From NCBI RefSeq assembly GCF_004298475.1, contig NZ_SCRP01000010.1, positions 186,001 through 250,000 of the forward strand: a stretch of DNA of 64,000 nt, read 5' to 3'. Origin of the DNA: Paraburkholderia sp. GTDB taxonomy: Bacteria; Pseudomonadota; Gammaproteobacteria; Burkholderiales; Burkholderiaceae. Below, piece after piece: positions 30,443-40,852 of the stretch. Position 1 is the stretch's first letter; each line of letters begins with the position of its first letter. Below the pieces are notes generated by a model. That model was not told the DNA's origin. It did no database searches and saw only the letters and a program-made list of their open reading frames with translations. Position numbers and translations under genes: made by a program.

Positions 30443-31691
30443 GTGAGAAGTCCGCATGTGGGCCAGGGCAGCAACTCGGCCAATGTCCGCCGCTTCAATG
30501 AGCGCCTGCTGCTGCAGGCCCTGCGGCGTGCCGGCGAGGCCTCGAAGGCCGATCTCGCCCGCCTTGCTAATCTCACCAGCACGGCCGTGGGCAGCATCAT
30601 CGCCTCGCTCACGGAAAGTGGTCTGATCGAGATGAGCGGGCGGCGTCTGGACGGCGGACGCGGCCAGCCCGCCTCGCTTCTGCGCCTTGCGCCGCGCGGC
30701 GCGTTCGCGATCGGCGTACGCCTCGACCGGACCAACATCGAAACCGTGCTCGTGGACTTTGCGGGCCGGATGATCGAGCGCCGCTCGCACGACATGCTGC
30801 TGCCGCAGCCGGCCCTGGCGCAGGAAATCGTCCAGCAGGATATCCGCGAACTCTCAGGCTTGCTCAGCCAATCCGAGCGCAGTCGTCTCGCAGGCATTGG
30901 CGTTGCGCAACCGTACAACCTCGGCAGTTGGCTGAGCGAACTGGGCCTGCCCGCCGAAGCGTTCCGCGTGTGGAGCGGCGTCGATTTCGCAGGCGAGCTG
31001 GGCGCGGCCCTTGGGCTCCCCGTATTCGGTGAGAACGACGGCAACGCCGCCGCCATCGCCGAGATTTTCTACGGCTGCGGGCGCCAGCGCGACGACTTCC
31101 TTTATCTCTTTCTCGGCGCAGCCATCGGCGGCGGCATCGCCATCGACGGCGACTGCGTGCGCGGCCTGACCGGCAACGCCGGCGACTTCGCCGTGATGCC
31201 AGTGCCGCCGGGCACCCTGCCTTCGGCGCACAAGCCTTCGGCCAAATGGGACATCCTGCTTTCGCGCGCCTCGCTCATCGCACTGCGCCGCCATCTGCAG
31301 TACCACGGCGAGCAAGTGGATAACCGCGCCGATCTCGAAGCCTGCATCGCGCGCGGCCATCCGGCCGTCGAGGAATGGCTCGACGACTGCATCGACGCAC
31401 TCGCGCCCGCGCTGCGCTCCGCGCTGTGCGTGCTCGACGTGCCGGCCGTGGTGCTCGACGCCGACGTGGACGCGGGCCTCATCGACACACTCATGCAGCG
31501 CCTGCGCGTGGCCCTGACGGCCACCGCGCCTGAGGCGCGCGGCACGCCCGTGCTCGTGCGCGGCACCTTCGGCCCCGACGCGGGCGCGCTGGGCGCCGCC
31601 ACGCTTCCCATGTTCTTCAACTTTTCGCCACGCGCGGGCATCCTGATGGGCGCCGGCGCACAAGCTAACGTACAAGCGCAGGAGGTGAGCC

Positions 31692-31705
<14 letters not shown>
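30443..31705 (+). CDS. ROK-family transcriptional repressor
   Basis: About 420 residues from GTG 30443, chosen because GGAGGAG lies 4-5 bases before it. The N-terminal MarR-like winged helix has [40 protein letters not shown]. The ROK domain has [33 protein letters not shown] and [14 protein letters not shown]. The zinc-binding cysteine cluster usual in NagC/Mlc relatives is missing: after [14 protein letters not shown] there are no cysteines. It thus may sense ligand differently. The stop overlaps the ATPase start by 14 bp, so they are translationally coupled. Confidence 0.9.
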
Positions 31706-33245
<1,540 letters not shown>

Positions 33246-33300
33246 TTCTGACGCACCCGCTTGACGCATCCGTCGAAGAGATATTGAGGAGCATGACACC

Positions 33301-34356
33301 ATGAAGAGCATTCTTCCCCGCCATGGCGTTGCGCCATCGCCCGCACAGCCTGCGCAACCCGCGCAACCCGTTCAGGCCGCGCGTCCCGGTACGGCCGTCG
33401 ACGGCCATCGCGCCCGCATGAAATCCCTCATGCGCACGGCGGGCATGCTGCCCGTGCTCGTCCTGCTGTGCATCGGCTTCGGATTTCTGACAGATGGCTT
33501 CGCCACGCTGCAGAATCTCTCAATCGTCACGCAGCAGGCATCAATCAACATCGTGCTCGCCGCCGGCATGACCTTCGTGATTCTCACGGGCGGCATCGAC
33601 CTTTCGGTAGGTTCGATTCTCGCTGCATCGGCGGTCGCGGCCATGCTCTGCTCGACGATCGGGGGCTGGGGCTGGCTCGGCATCCCCGCCGCGCTCGGCG
33701 TGGGCCTTGGCTTCGGCGTCATCAACGGCTCGCTGATCTCGCTCCTGCGCCTGCCGCCCTTCATCGTGACGCTCGGCTCGCTCACGGCGGTACGCGGCAT
33801 CGCGCGCCTGATGGGCCACGACACCACCATCTTCAACCCCCAACTGTCGTTCGCCTTCATCGGTAACGGCGCGGTGTTCGGCGTGCCCTGGCTCGTGATC
33901 ATCGCGCTCGCGGTGGTCGGTATCTCGTGGTTCGTGCTGCGCCGCACGGTGCTCGGCCTGCACATCTACTCGGTGGGCGGCAACCCGGAAGCGGCACGCC
34001 TCTCGGGCATCAAGGTCTGGGGCATCGAGATGTTCGTCTACGCCGTCTCGGGTCTGCTCGCCGGCTTGGGCGCGGTGATGTCGGCCGCGCGCCTCTACGC
34101 CGCGAACGGCCTGCAGCTCGGCCAGTCGTACGAGCTCGACGCCATCGCCGCAGTGATTCTGGGCGGCACGAGCTTCGTGGGCGGCGTGGGCTCGATCATC
34201 GGCACGCTGATCGGCGCGCTCATCATCGCAGTGCTCTCGAACGGCCTCGTGCTGCTGGGCGTCTCGGACATCTGGCAATACATCATCAAGGGCCTCGTGA
34301 TCGTCGGCGCCGTGGCACTCGACCGCTATCGCCAGCGCGGCTCGGCACGTACCTGA
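33301..34356 (+). CDS. Sugar ABC transporter permease (RbsC-like)
   Basis: 351 residues. A proline/alanine/glutamine-rich N-terminal tail (PAQPAQPAQPVQ) precedes the membrane core. Core motifs: NIVLAAGMTFVILTGGIDLS, NGSLISLLRLPPFIVTLGSL, SVGGNPEAARLSGIKVWGIE, ILGGTSFVGGVGSIIGTLIG and WQYIIKGLVIVGAVALDRYR. Spacing to the ATPase gene is 55 bp. Confidence 0.94.
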   Translation: MKSILPRHGVAPSPAQPAQPAQPVQAARPGTAVDGHRARMKSLMRTAGMLPVLVLLCIGFGFLTDGFATLQNLSIVTQQASINIVLAAGMTFVILTGGIDLSVGSILAASAVAAMLCSTIGGWGWLGIPAALGVGLGFGVINGSLISLLRLPPFIVTLGSLTAVRGIARLMGHDTTIFNPQLSFAFIGNGAVFGVPWLVIIALAVVGISWFVLRRTVLGLHIYSVGGNPEAARLSGIKVWGIEMFVYAVSGLLAGLGAVMSAARLYAANGLQLGQSYELDAIAAVILGGTSFVGGVGSIIGTLIGALIIAVLSNGLVLLGVSDIWQYIIKGLVIVGAVALDRYRQRGSART

Positions 34357-34403
34357 TGCGCCTCACGCGCTCACGTCAGGAACCCGAGACATCATTTTCG
34401 AAA

Positions 34404-34432
34404 GCGGGTGCAGGCGGCCCTCCTGCACCCGC
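34404..34432 (+). other. Intercistronic hairpin before the binding-protein gene
   Basis: A perfect 11-bp stem (34404-34414 with 34422-34432) with a 7-base loop and no T run. It lies between permease and binding-protein genes, where RNA hairpins often set unequal expression. Confidence 0.6.
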
Positions 34433-34472
34433 GGTGCACGACACACACCAACTGCCCCCTGGAGACATACTC

Positions 34473-35426
34473 ATGTTCAAGAAAAAAGCTGCCTTCGCTG
34501 TTCGTGCCGCTGCCGCACTCGCGCTCGGCTTCGCCCTGCAAGGTGCACATGCCGCCGACAAGCAACTGAAGTCGATCGGCATCACCGTTGGATCGCTCGG
34601 CAATCCTTACTTCGTGACCATCGTGAAAGGCGCGGAAGCGAAGGCCAGGCAGATCAACCCGAACGCGAAAGTCACGGCCGTGTCCGCCGACTACGACCTG
34701 AACAAGCAGTTTACGCAGATCGACAACTTCATCTCGGCGCACGTCGACATGATCCTGCTGAACGCCTCCGATCCGAAAGCGATCGAACCGGCTGTACGCA
34801 AGGCGCGCGCCGCGGGCATCGTGGTGGTGGCCGTGGACGTGGCCGCGGCTGGCGCCAACGCCACCGTGCAGACCGACAACGTCAAGGCAGGCGAGATCTC
34901 GTGCGAGTACCTCTCGAAGAAGATCAACGGCAAGGGCAACGTGATCATCGAGAACGGCCCGCAGGTTTCCGCCGTGATCGACCGGGTGAACGGCTGCAAG
35001 CAGGTGCTCGCGAAGTCGCCTGGCATCAAGATCCTCTCCGACGACCAGGACGGCAAGGGCTCGCGTGAAGGCGGCATGAACGCCATGCAGGGCTATCTCA
35101 CGCGCTTCCCGCAACTGGCCGGCGTGTTTACGATCAACGACCCGCAGGCCGTGGGCAGCGACCTGGCCGCGAAACAACTGCATCGCAGCAACATCGTGAT
35201 CACGTCGGTGGACGGCGCACCCGACATCGAAACGGCGCTGAAGAGCGACACGCTGGTGCAGGCCTCGGCAAGCCAGGATCCGTGGAAGATGGCGCAAACG
35301 GCCGTGCAGGTCGGCTACGACATCATGAACGGCAAGAATCCCGCCAATCCGATGATCGAGATGGCGCCCCAGCTCATCACGCGCGACAACGTCAGCAGCT
35401 ACAAGGGCTGGTCGTCGCCGCACTGA
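34473..35426 (+). CDS. Sugar ABC transporter periplasmic binding protein
   Basis: 317 residues from ATG 34473, after GGAGAC; the longer frame is an extension into the permease gene. Signal peptide MFKKKAAFAVRAAAALALGF to AHA. The mature type I fold starts KSIGITVGSLGNPYFVTIVK and contains FISAHVDMILLNASDPKAI, GIVVVAVDVAAAGANATVQT and VGSDLAAKQL. Sequence type is RbsB/FrcB-like. The sugar is unknown; the linked ROK repressor fits a xylose/fructose/ribose type. Confidence 0.93.
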   Translation: MFKKKAAFAVRAAAALALGFALQGAHAADKQLKSIGITVGSLGNPYFVTIVKGAEAKARQINPNAKVTAVSADYDLNKQFTQIDNFISAHVDMILLNASDPKAIEPAVRKARAAGIVVVAVDVAAAGANATVQTDNVKAGEISCEYLSKKINGKGNVIIENGPQVSAVIDRVNGCKQVLAKSPGIKILSDDQDGKGSREGGMNAMQGYLTRFPQLAGVFTINDPQAVGSDLAAKQLHRSNIVITSVDGAPDIETALKSDTLVQASASQDPWKMAQTAVQVGYDIMNGKNPANPMIEMAPQLITRDNVSSYKGWSSPH

Positions 35427-35474
35427 GCGGCTTTAATCGGCATTGCCCCTGCAAGGATCAAGGGGCAAGCCGCT
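35426..35474 (+). terminator. Hairpin after the sugar operon (bipartite stem)
   Basis: The right arm 35461-35474 pairs with 35443-35450 and 35426-35431, leaving an internal bulge. A second, stronger terminator follows at 35524. Confidence 0.45.
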
Positions 35475-35523
35475 ACTTATATGCAAGGTAGTGCTTATTT
35501 CTTAAGGCTGGAACAACTCAGCC

Positions 35524-35565
35524 GGACGGATAGGGGGTGCGTAGCGCTCCCCCTATCCGTCCTTT
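35524..35565. terminator. Strong terminator between convergent units
   Basis: A perfect 14-bp stem (35524-35537 with 35549-35562) around an 11-base loop, then TTT. It can serve the rightward sugar operon. Confidence 0.75.
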
Positions 35566-35628
35566 CACGAGGCGCTGCACTTTAATACCGCTTGACCGCA
35601 TGCGGGCGCACGAAATGGTTGTGTCGCG

Positions 35629-36261
35629 TTATTTGTCCGCAAGGACGCGCAGCATCGCCTCGCCAATCTGCGCCTCGCCGCATGCCACCAGCGCGTCGCC
35701 AGCGCCCTTGATATCCCGCGCCTCCTTGTTCTGGCCGAGCTTGCTCTTGCCGACGAGACGGGTGATCCCGATCTCCACGCCGACAATCGCCCTGACCTGC
35801 GCATCGGTGTATTCCTTGGGGGCATCCGACATCTTCCACGGCTTAGGCTGCGATGCCTCGTGTGTGCGGGTCAGGCGCCCGATCACACCGCGCACATAGC
35901 GCTCGTCGTCATGAATGGAAATTCGTCCGTGCGCGTGAACCACCACGTAATTCCAGGTGGGCACCTGCTTGTGGAACTCGTGCTTGCTCGGATACCAGTT
36001 TGGCGAAATATAGGCGTCCCCCGCACGGAACACCACCAGCACCTCGTCACCGTTCGCCACAGCCTGCCAGACCGGATTGGCGCGAGCAACATGCGCGCGC
36101 AGCACGCCCAGTTCACCCTCGTCCGGCACCAGTTCGAACGGAATGTGGTTCGCGTCGAGTCCATTTTCCCCGTGGGTAATCAGGGTTCCGAATGGATGCT
36201 GTGCAATGGTGGCGTGCAGCACTTCCTTGCGGTTTTCAGCGAAATCAGCGGGTATGTACAT
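35629..36261 (-). CDS. PaiB-like FMN-binding protein
   Basis: About 210 residues from ATG 36261 (YIPADFAENRKEVLHATI); an 18-residue upstream extension lacks family match. Motifs: HPFGTLITHGENGLDANHIP, NPVWQAVANGDEVLVVFRAG, AYISPNWYPSKHE with VPTWNYVVVHAHG and GVIGRLTR. PaiB relatives fold as split-barrel flavoproteins; Bacillus PaiB is described as a repressor, but an enzymatic role is also possible. It is divergent from a MocR-type regulator gene, a recurring pairing in proteobacteria. Confidence 0.9.
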   Translation of the reverse strand: MYIPADFAENRKEVLHATIAQHPFGTLITHGENGLDANHIPFELVPDEGELGVLRAHVARANPVWQAVANGDEVLVVFRAGDAYISPNWYPSKHEFHKQVPTWNYVVVHAHGRISIHDDERYVRGVIGRLTRTHEASQPKPWKMSDAPKEYTDAQVRAIVGVEIGITRLVGKSKLGQNKEARDIKGAGDALVACGEAQIGEAMLRVLADK

Positions 36262-36322
36262 AAGCGGTCCTCTCGTGAGCAGGATAAGCGGGGTTGGCAT
36301 CGCGCCACGGTTCAAGTCTGCA

Positions 36323-36356
36323 CTGAAAGTGGTTTATCCTGTAGATCCAGTTTCAG
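36323..36356. promoter_or_regulatory. Inverted repeat between PaiB-like and MocR-like genes
   Basis: CTGAAAGTGG (36323-36332) and CCAGTTTCAG (36347-36356) match as inverted arms at 9 of 10 positions, with 14 bases between. It sits 22 bp before the MocR-like start, a natural operator for both genes. Confidence 0.5.
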
Positions 36357-36378
36357 CCATTTTTAGAGAACCAGAATC

Positions 36379-37896
36379 GTGTCGAGAACTGCGCGCGTCG
36401 CGGAGATGCCCTCCTTCGGCGCGCTGGACCGCACCGCAGGCAATCTGAGCCGCCAGTTGGCAGAGGCGCTGCGCGAAGCCGTACGTCGAGGAGACATCCG
36501 CGCTGGCGACGCGCTGCCGGCGACACGCACACTCGCCGTTTCGCTTCGGGTCGCAAGAGGCACGGTGATCGAAGCCTACGAGCAACTCATCGCCGAGGGA
36601 TTCCTCGAATCGAAAGCCGGGGCCGGGACACGCGTTGCACAGGCATTGGCCGAGCGACAGCCTGCCCACACACCGCACGCGTTGCCGACACCCCCGGCTG
36701 CTGCACAAGTACTGCCCGAACGCGCCGAACTGTTCGCGCAGATCGCGCGGGAATTCCGGCCCCTCGCGCCCACGCCATTTGCGATTTCGGTGCCTGTCGG
36801 CCTGACCGCGCCTTCCGATATCTGGCGGCGGCTCGGCAACCGCATCCGCGCACGAGGCCCGGGCGCGCCGACTGGATATGCCGATCCGCTCGGCGTGCGG
36901 TCGCTGCGCGAGGCAATCGCCGCTTACGTGCGCAAATCACGCTCGGTGCGCTGCGAAGCGGATCAGGTCATCGTCACAAGCGGTACGCAGCAAGGCCTTT
37001 TTCTCGCAACCCAGGTGCTGCTCGCGTCGGGGGACCAGGCATGGATCGAGAACCCTGCCTACCGCGGCGTCACAGCGATTCTGGAGAGCGTGGGCCATCG
37101 CGATGGCATCACGAGAGTACCCGTCGATGCGGAGGGCCTTGATGTCGAAGCCGGTATACGGATGGCACCCCGGGCTCGCGCGGCGTTTGTCACGCCATCT
37201 CATCAATACCCTCTCGGCATGCCGCTGAGCATGGCGCGGCGCGCCGCCTTGCTCGCGTGGGCCCGCACAAATCATTCCTGGGTCATTGAAGACGACTACG
37301 ACAGCGAGCTACGTTACGAGGGTTATCCGTTTCCGGCCCTCCAGGGCCTGGACCCGGAGCGAGTGGTATACCTCGGCACCTTCAGCAAGATCCTGTTCCC
37401 CTCGCTGCGACTTGGCTACGCGATTGTCCCGCGCGGGCTCGTCGATGCGTTCTGCGGCGCTCGCGTCCTCATGGACCGCCACCCGCCGACTGCGGATCAG
37501 CACGTCCTCGCCGCCTTCATGATGGAGGGGCATCTCGAGCGGCACATCCGCAAGGTTAGGCATGTGTATGCGGAACAGCGGATTCGCCTTATCGAAACGC
37601 TCAAAGCGCTGCTGCCTTCCGATCTCGCCTGGGTCGAACCCGGCGATCAGGGCATGCATCTTGTTCTATGGCTTGCCAATGATCTGAACGACCACGCAAT
37701 CGTTCGTCAGGCGACCATGGCGGGCGTGGCAGTGCGTGCGGTATCGCCGATGTTCGCGCCGGGCAGCATGCGCCCGGGACTCGTTCTTGGGTTCGGAGGG
37801 TTCAGCAGCGAGCAGATGGAAGACGCAGCAGATAGCCTCGCTGCAGTGATCAGAAATGCCCGAAAGTTCCAGGGATCTGCTGCGGGCGCACTCTGA
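36379..37896 (+). CDS. MocR-family PLP-dependent regulator (PdxR-like)
   Basis: 505 residues. N-terminal GntR winged helix at about 15-80 (LAEALREAVRRGDIRAGDAL, PATRTLAVSLRVARGTVIEA). After a linker, a type I aminotransferase fold: GYADPLGVRSLREAIAAYVR, VTSGTQQGLFLATQVLL, TPSHQYPLGMPLS, EDDYDSELRYEG and the PLP lysine in YLGTFSKILFPSLRLGYAIV. All PLP-site residues seem present. Likely controls the divergent PaiB-like gene, in response to PLP or an amino-acid adduct. Confidence 0.92.
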   Translation: MSRTARVAEMPSFGALDRTAGNLSRQLAEALREAVRRGDIRAGDALPATRTLAVSLRVARGTVIEAYEQLIAEGFLESKAGAGTRVAQALAERQPAHTPHALPTPPAAAQVLPERAELFAQIAREFRPLAPTPFAISVPVGLTAPSDIWRRLGNRIRARGPGAPTGYADPLGVRSLREAIAAYVRKSRSVRCEADQVIVTSGTQQGLFLATQVLLASGDQAWIENPAYRGVTAILESVGHRDGITRVPVDAEGLDVEAGIRMAPRARAAFVTPSHQYPLGMPLSMARRAALLAWARTNHSWVIEDDYDSELRYEGYPFPALQGLDPERVVYLGTFSKILFPSLRLGYAIVPRGLVDAFCGARVLMDRHPPTADQHVLAAFMMEGHLERHIRKVRHVYAEQRIRLIETLKALLPSDLAWVEPGDQGMHLVLWLANDLNDHAIVRQATMAGVAVRAVSPMFAPGSMRPGLVLGFGGFSSEQMEDAADSLAAVIRNARKFQGSAAGAL

Positions 37897-38084
37897 GTGG
37901 CCACGCCGACCACGACGCGCACGGCTATTCGTCGGTGACAGTCACGCCGCAGACTTTTACCGTAGTGTTCAACAAAGTGAGACCGTTGGACCCGGACGGC
38001 ACCGCGCCCGCAAATGCCCTGCTCGACCGCACGCGATTGACGGTGGCGAGAGATTCAGTCGAGGTACGCGTCGAGCGTTTCTAG
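37896..38084 (+). pseudogene. C-terminal fragment, possibly of a PhoD-like phosphatase
   Basis: A GC-rich open frame of 62 codons with no start overlaps the MocR-like stop: it reads GHADHDAHGYSSVTVTPQTF, then TVVFNKVRPLDPDG and ends VEVRVERF. The HGYxxVTVTPQ pattern followed by a variable tail resembles the C-terminus of alkaline phosphatase D-type proteins. Nothing upstream encodes the rest, so it is a gene end left by a recombination event that brought in pdxR-like DNA. Confidence 0.4.
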
Positions 38085-38663
38085 CTTCTATTGGGGCAGG
38101 CCTGGCACCGGTACGTAGTCACAACCTGATAATCATGGGATGCATCGCAATAGATTCACGAATTACAGTAAAAGAATAATAAATAACTTCGCTAATTCCA
38201 TGAATAAAACAGAATTTGCTTGACAAATCAACCTGACTATCGACTCCGGGATAACTCCTTATAGACAGAATTCTCCCTGTGCTTTTTAATGGTCCACGTT
38301 CCAGATCAAAGCGACCATAACACACCCGCTGGTTCCTTCTGGTCCATGACGGACTCGTAATACCTGCCTGCAGATTGCCCCAGATCCCTGCTTCAGGTGA
38401 GCGCGTCTAATAACATGTACGTCCCGAAGCCGCTGCATCAGTCCCTCGCATCGGGTGTTTATGTAAATATCCACTTCCTCGTCACTAGGCATCGATCAAG
38501 ACCTTGCATTTGAAAGACCGGTTTCAAATAGTTTTACTTTTTCACGATCCCAATTCCTCATTTTTTATGGGATCGATTAGAAAACATGGTTATCCGTCTT
38601 GCCAATTTAACTGGCAGCCATTACTGGAACTGGAAGAAACCAGTTCGGATATTGGAGACAGAC
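38085..38663. other. AT-rich gap without recognised genes
   Basis: About 580 bp. 38130-38260 is markedly AT-rich (for example AAAAGAATAATAAATAACTT) against a GC-rich background, like a decayed insertion. TTGACAAATC at 38219 resembles a -35 box without a good -10. GGAG at 38654 serves the next small gene. Confidence 0.4.
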
Positions 38664-38861
38664 ATGCTCAGCCCCCACGAATTTGCTACCCTCATGCTCG
38701 TCAAGGATTCGCCCGACCAGATCGATCTCACCCGCGAGGACCTGGACGTCTTGCTCGAACGCCAGCTCGTCGCAATGGAACAACTCGCGTCCGGCATCCA
38801 TCGTCTTTGGCTGACCAACGATGGCGACTCGCTGCTTCAGACCATAAGGCGAGAACGCTGA
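38664..38861 (+). CDS. Small conserved hypothetical protein (65 aa)
   Basis: From ATG 38664 with TTGGAGACAGAC upstream. The product, MLSPHEFATLMLVKDSPDQI to IRRER, is acidic and mostly helical, with no TM segment. Similar short proteins occur in Burkholderiaceae, as far as I recall, usually alone. The C-terminal LWLTNDGDSLLQTI resembles the wing of a winged-helix protein, but the domain would be too short to bind DNA by itself. Function unknown. Confidence 0.65.
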   Translation: MLSPHEFATLMLVKDSPDQIDLTREDLDVLLERQLVAMEQLASGIHRLWLTNDGDSLLQTIRRER

Positions 38862-39064
38862 GTCCCGTTCTGCACACGCGCTGTCGCATTTAAACCCGCA
38901 GTTCCACCGTTTCTCACCACCTTTCAACCTCCCTTTATTGCTTCCGTGGTGCCGGCGACATGAAGCCTCATGTCTCACGTGTTGCCGGTCCGTTCACGCC
39001 TCCTCGACCGCCCAGGCACACGGTTAGCGCGTGTCCGGTTGGTTGCCGAAGACCGGAGGAGCCT

Positions 39065-39316
39065 ATGAGCACGCACCCTGTTCGGATGGGGCCCGCAATC
39101 GCCTTCGCCCTGCTGATCGCCTCGGGCTTTTCAGCGCAGACGCAGGCCCAGACGATCAAACCGCATCCGTTCCAACCGATGGTGAAACCGCCTGCGGCTG
39201 CATCCGGTGCGGCGAGCGCGACCAACCCCGACAACATGCCCGTGAAAAAGCCCACGACGTCCACGCACGACAAAATGTCCCGCGATATGCCGGCGAGCGC
39301 AGCGAAGGCGAAATAA
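39065..39316 (+). CDS. Small exported protein (83 aa)
   Basis: From ATG 39065 after CGGAGGAGCC. Residues 1-27 form a signal peptide (MSTHPVRMGPAIAFALLIAS to QTQAQ). The mature part is short, rich in Pro, Lys, Ala and Thr, without cysteines or a fold I recognise (HPFQPMVKPPAAASG, KKPTTSTHDKMSRDMPASA). Probably an intrinsically disordered periplasmic peptide. No neighbour explains it. Confidence 0.6.
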   Translation: MSTHPVRMGPAIAFALLIASGFSAQTQAQTIKPHPFQPMVKPPAAASGAASATNPDNMPVKKPTTSTHDKMSRDMPASAAKAK

Positions 39317-39393
39317 TTACAGCCGCGGCCTTGCCGTAACGCGCTGGCGTCAGAATGCCAACCATGATGTTTCGGATCTGAACCTTCCCGGCC

Positions 39394-39819
39394 TTGACCC
39401 AAGGTTGTGTATCACTCCAGAGGCGGCTGCAATATTGGACCGGCGGCCTGACAACCCCGCACGATCTCGCCGGAAAAGCGTTGATACATGATCTGTCCGT
39501 GGACACGCACACGGGGTTCGCCACCTGGGGTGACTGGCTATTGCGGGCCGGAGCACCCGAGGTCGATACCAGCCGCAGCATGCAGGTCAATAATTCCGCT
39601 GCGGTCCTGCAAGCGGCCATTGACGGGCACGGTGTTGCACTGGCACGAAGCGTCATGGCCTGCGATGACGTAGCGGCAGGTTGGCTGGTCCCGCTATTTC
39701 CCGGAATAAAGCTGGCGTCGGAGCTGGCTTACTATGTCGTCTATCGGGCAAAATGCGCATCGCAGTCAAAGCTGGTGGCATTTCGCGAGCGGCTGATGCA
39801 AGAAGCGACGCCCTGTTAA
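39394..39819 (+). pseudogene. C-terminal fragment of a GcvA-like LysR regulator
   Basis: The open frame contains only the second half of a LysR effector domain: ALIHDLSVDTHTGFATWGDW, VDTSRSMQVNNSAAVLQAAI, DGHGVALARSVMACDD and YYVVYRAKCASQSKLVAFRE. This is very like GcvA-type regulators. The DNA-binding domain and first effector lobe are absent upstream, so the fragment cannot regulate. Confidence 0.8.
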
Positions 39820-39986
39820 TCCGGCCGTCACATCATGGCCCACTGACAATCCGAAGTTATTCGCCTTGAGTCAGACTCGTCATTGAGCCTGACGCTTCCC
39901 CCAGCGGACTTGTAGCGTTACACCAACCGCAAGACCTGCATTGCAACCTGGCATCATTTCATCATTCACGATTTGCTCACGTCATC

Positions 39987-40775
39987 ATGTCGATTGGTTC
40001 GTTCGCGCTGCCTATACCTGCGCTGATTTTCATGTTCGGCGTCGCTGTCGTATTCACGATGGGCTGGCTGATGGAGAAGCGCCACGGTTCCATCGAGGCC
40101 GATGTCTTGATGATCGTTGCAGCAGGGCTGATTGCGGCACGCATCGCGTTCGCAATCCGATTTCTTCCACAGTATCGGCACGACATGATCGCCGTGCTCG
40201 ATATTCGCGATCTCGGTTTCGATCCGCTCACCGGCGTGGTTGCCGGCGCCCTCATGACCGGATGGCGCCTGTTGCGCAGCAGGAAAACGCGAGTGCCGCT
40301 TGCACTCGCCCTGACGACAGGTCTCTTTGCTTACGGTTCCGCACAGGTACTTCGAAATGACGCTCCCGCTCCATCACCGATACCGGCAGTCGAACTGCAA
40401 TCGCTCGATGGAACGTCGCACTTCTTGAACACGGAAGGTCTGCCCACAATCGTCAATCTCTGGGCAACATGGTGCCCACCCTGCCAGGCTGAACTACCTG
40501 CATTTGAGCGCGTCCAGGCAGAAAATCCCCATGTACGCTTCGTTTTCGTCAATCAGGGTGAGCAGGCAGAGACTGTTCGCCGCTATCTTGCAGGCCGCTC
40601 GCTTCATCTGAGCAATGTGTGGCTTGATCCAACATCCTCTCTTGCGGCGCGCATTCATACGGCAGGCTTCCCGACTACCTTGTTCTACGATGCCAACGGT
40701 CGGCTTCTGGGAACACATCTCGGACCTTTCTCTACCGCGACGTTGCATGATGCCCTGGAGCGGTTCTATCCGTGA
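39987..40775 (+). CDS. TlpA-like thioredoxin fused to an Lgt-like membrane domain
   Basis: 262 residues. The first about 125 have several hydrophobic helices (SFALPIPALIFMFGVAVVFT, LMIVAAGLIAARIAFAIRF) in the pattern of a shortened prolipoprotein diacylglyceryl transferase. The C-terminal thioredoxin domain (about 130-262) has NLWATWCPPCQAELPAFERV with the CPPC active site and cis-Pro region AGFPTTLFYDANGRLLG. The domain should face the periplasm and reduce or isomerise disulfides. The Lgt-like part lacks the conserved HGG region, so lipidation is unlikely; it may just anchor or couple electrons. Confidence 0.88.
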   Translation: MSIGSFALPIPALIFMFGVAVVFTMGWLMEKRHGSIEADVLMIVAAGLIAARIAFAIRFLPQYRHDMIAVLDIRDLGFDPLTGVVAGALMTGWRLLRSRKTRVPLALALTTGLFAYGSAQVLRNDAPAPSPIPAVELQSLDGTSHFLNTEGLPTIVNLWATWCPPCQAELPAFERVQAENPHVRFVFVNQGEQAETVRRYLAGRSLHLSNVWLDPTSSLAARIHTAGFPTTLFYDANGRLLGTHLGPFSTATLHDALERFYP

Positions 40776-40852
40776 CGTCCTTCCGGATGGCAAGAACCGC
40801 GTCCATCAACGCGCCCTCGTTGCGTTTGATGGCCAGTCCGATCACGAACACG

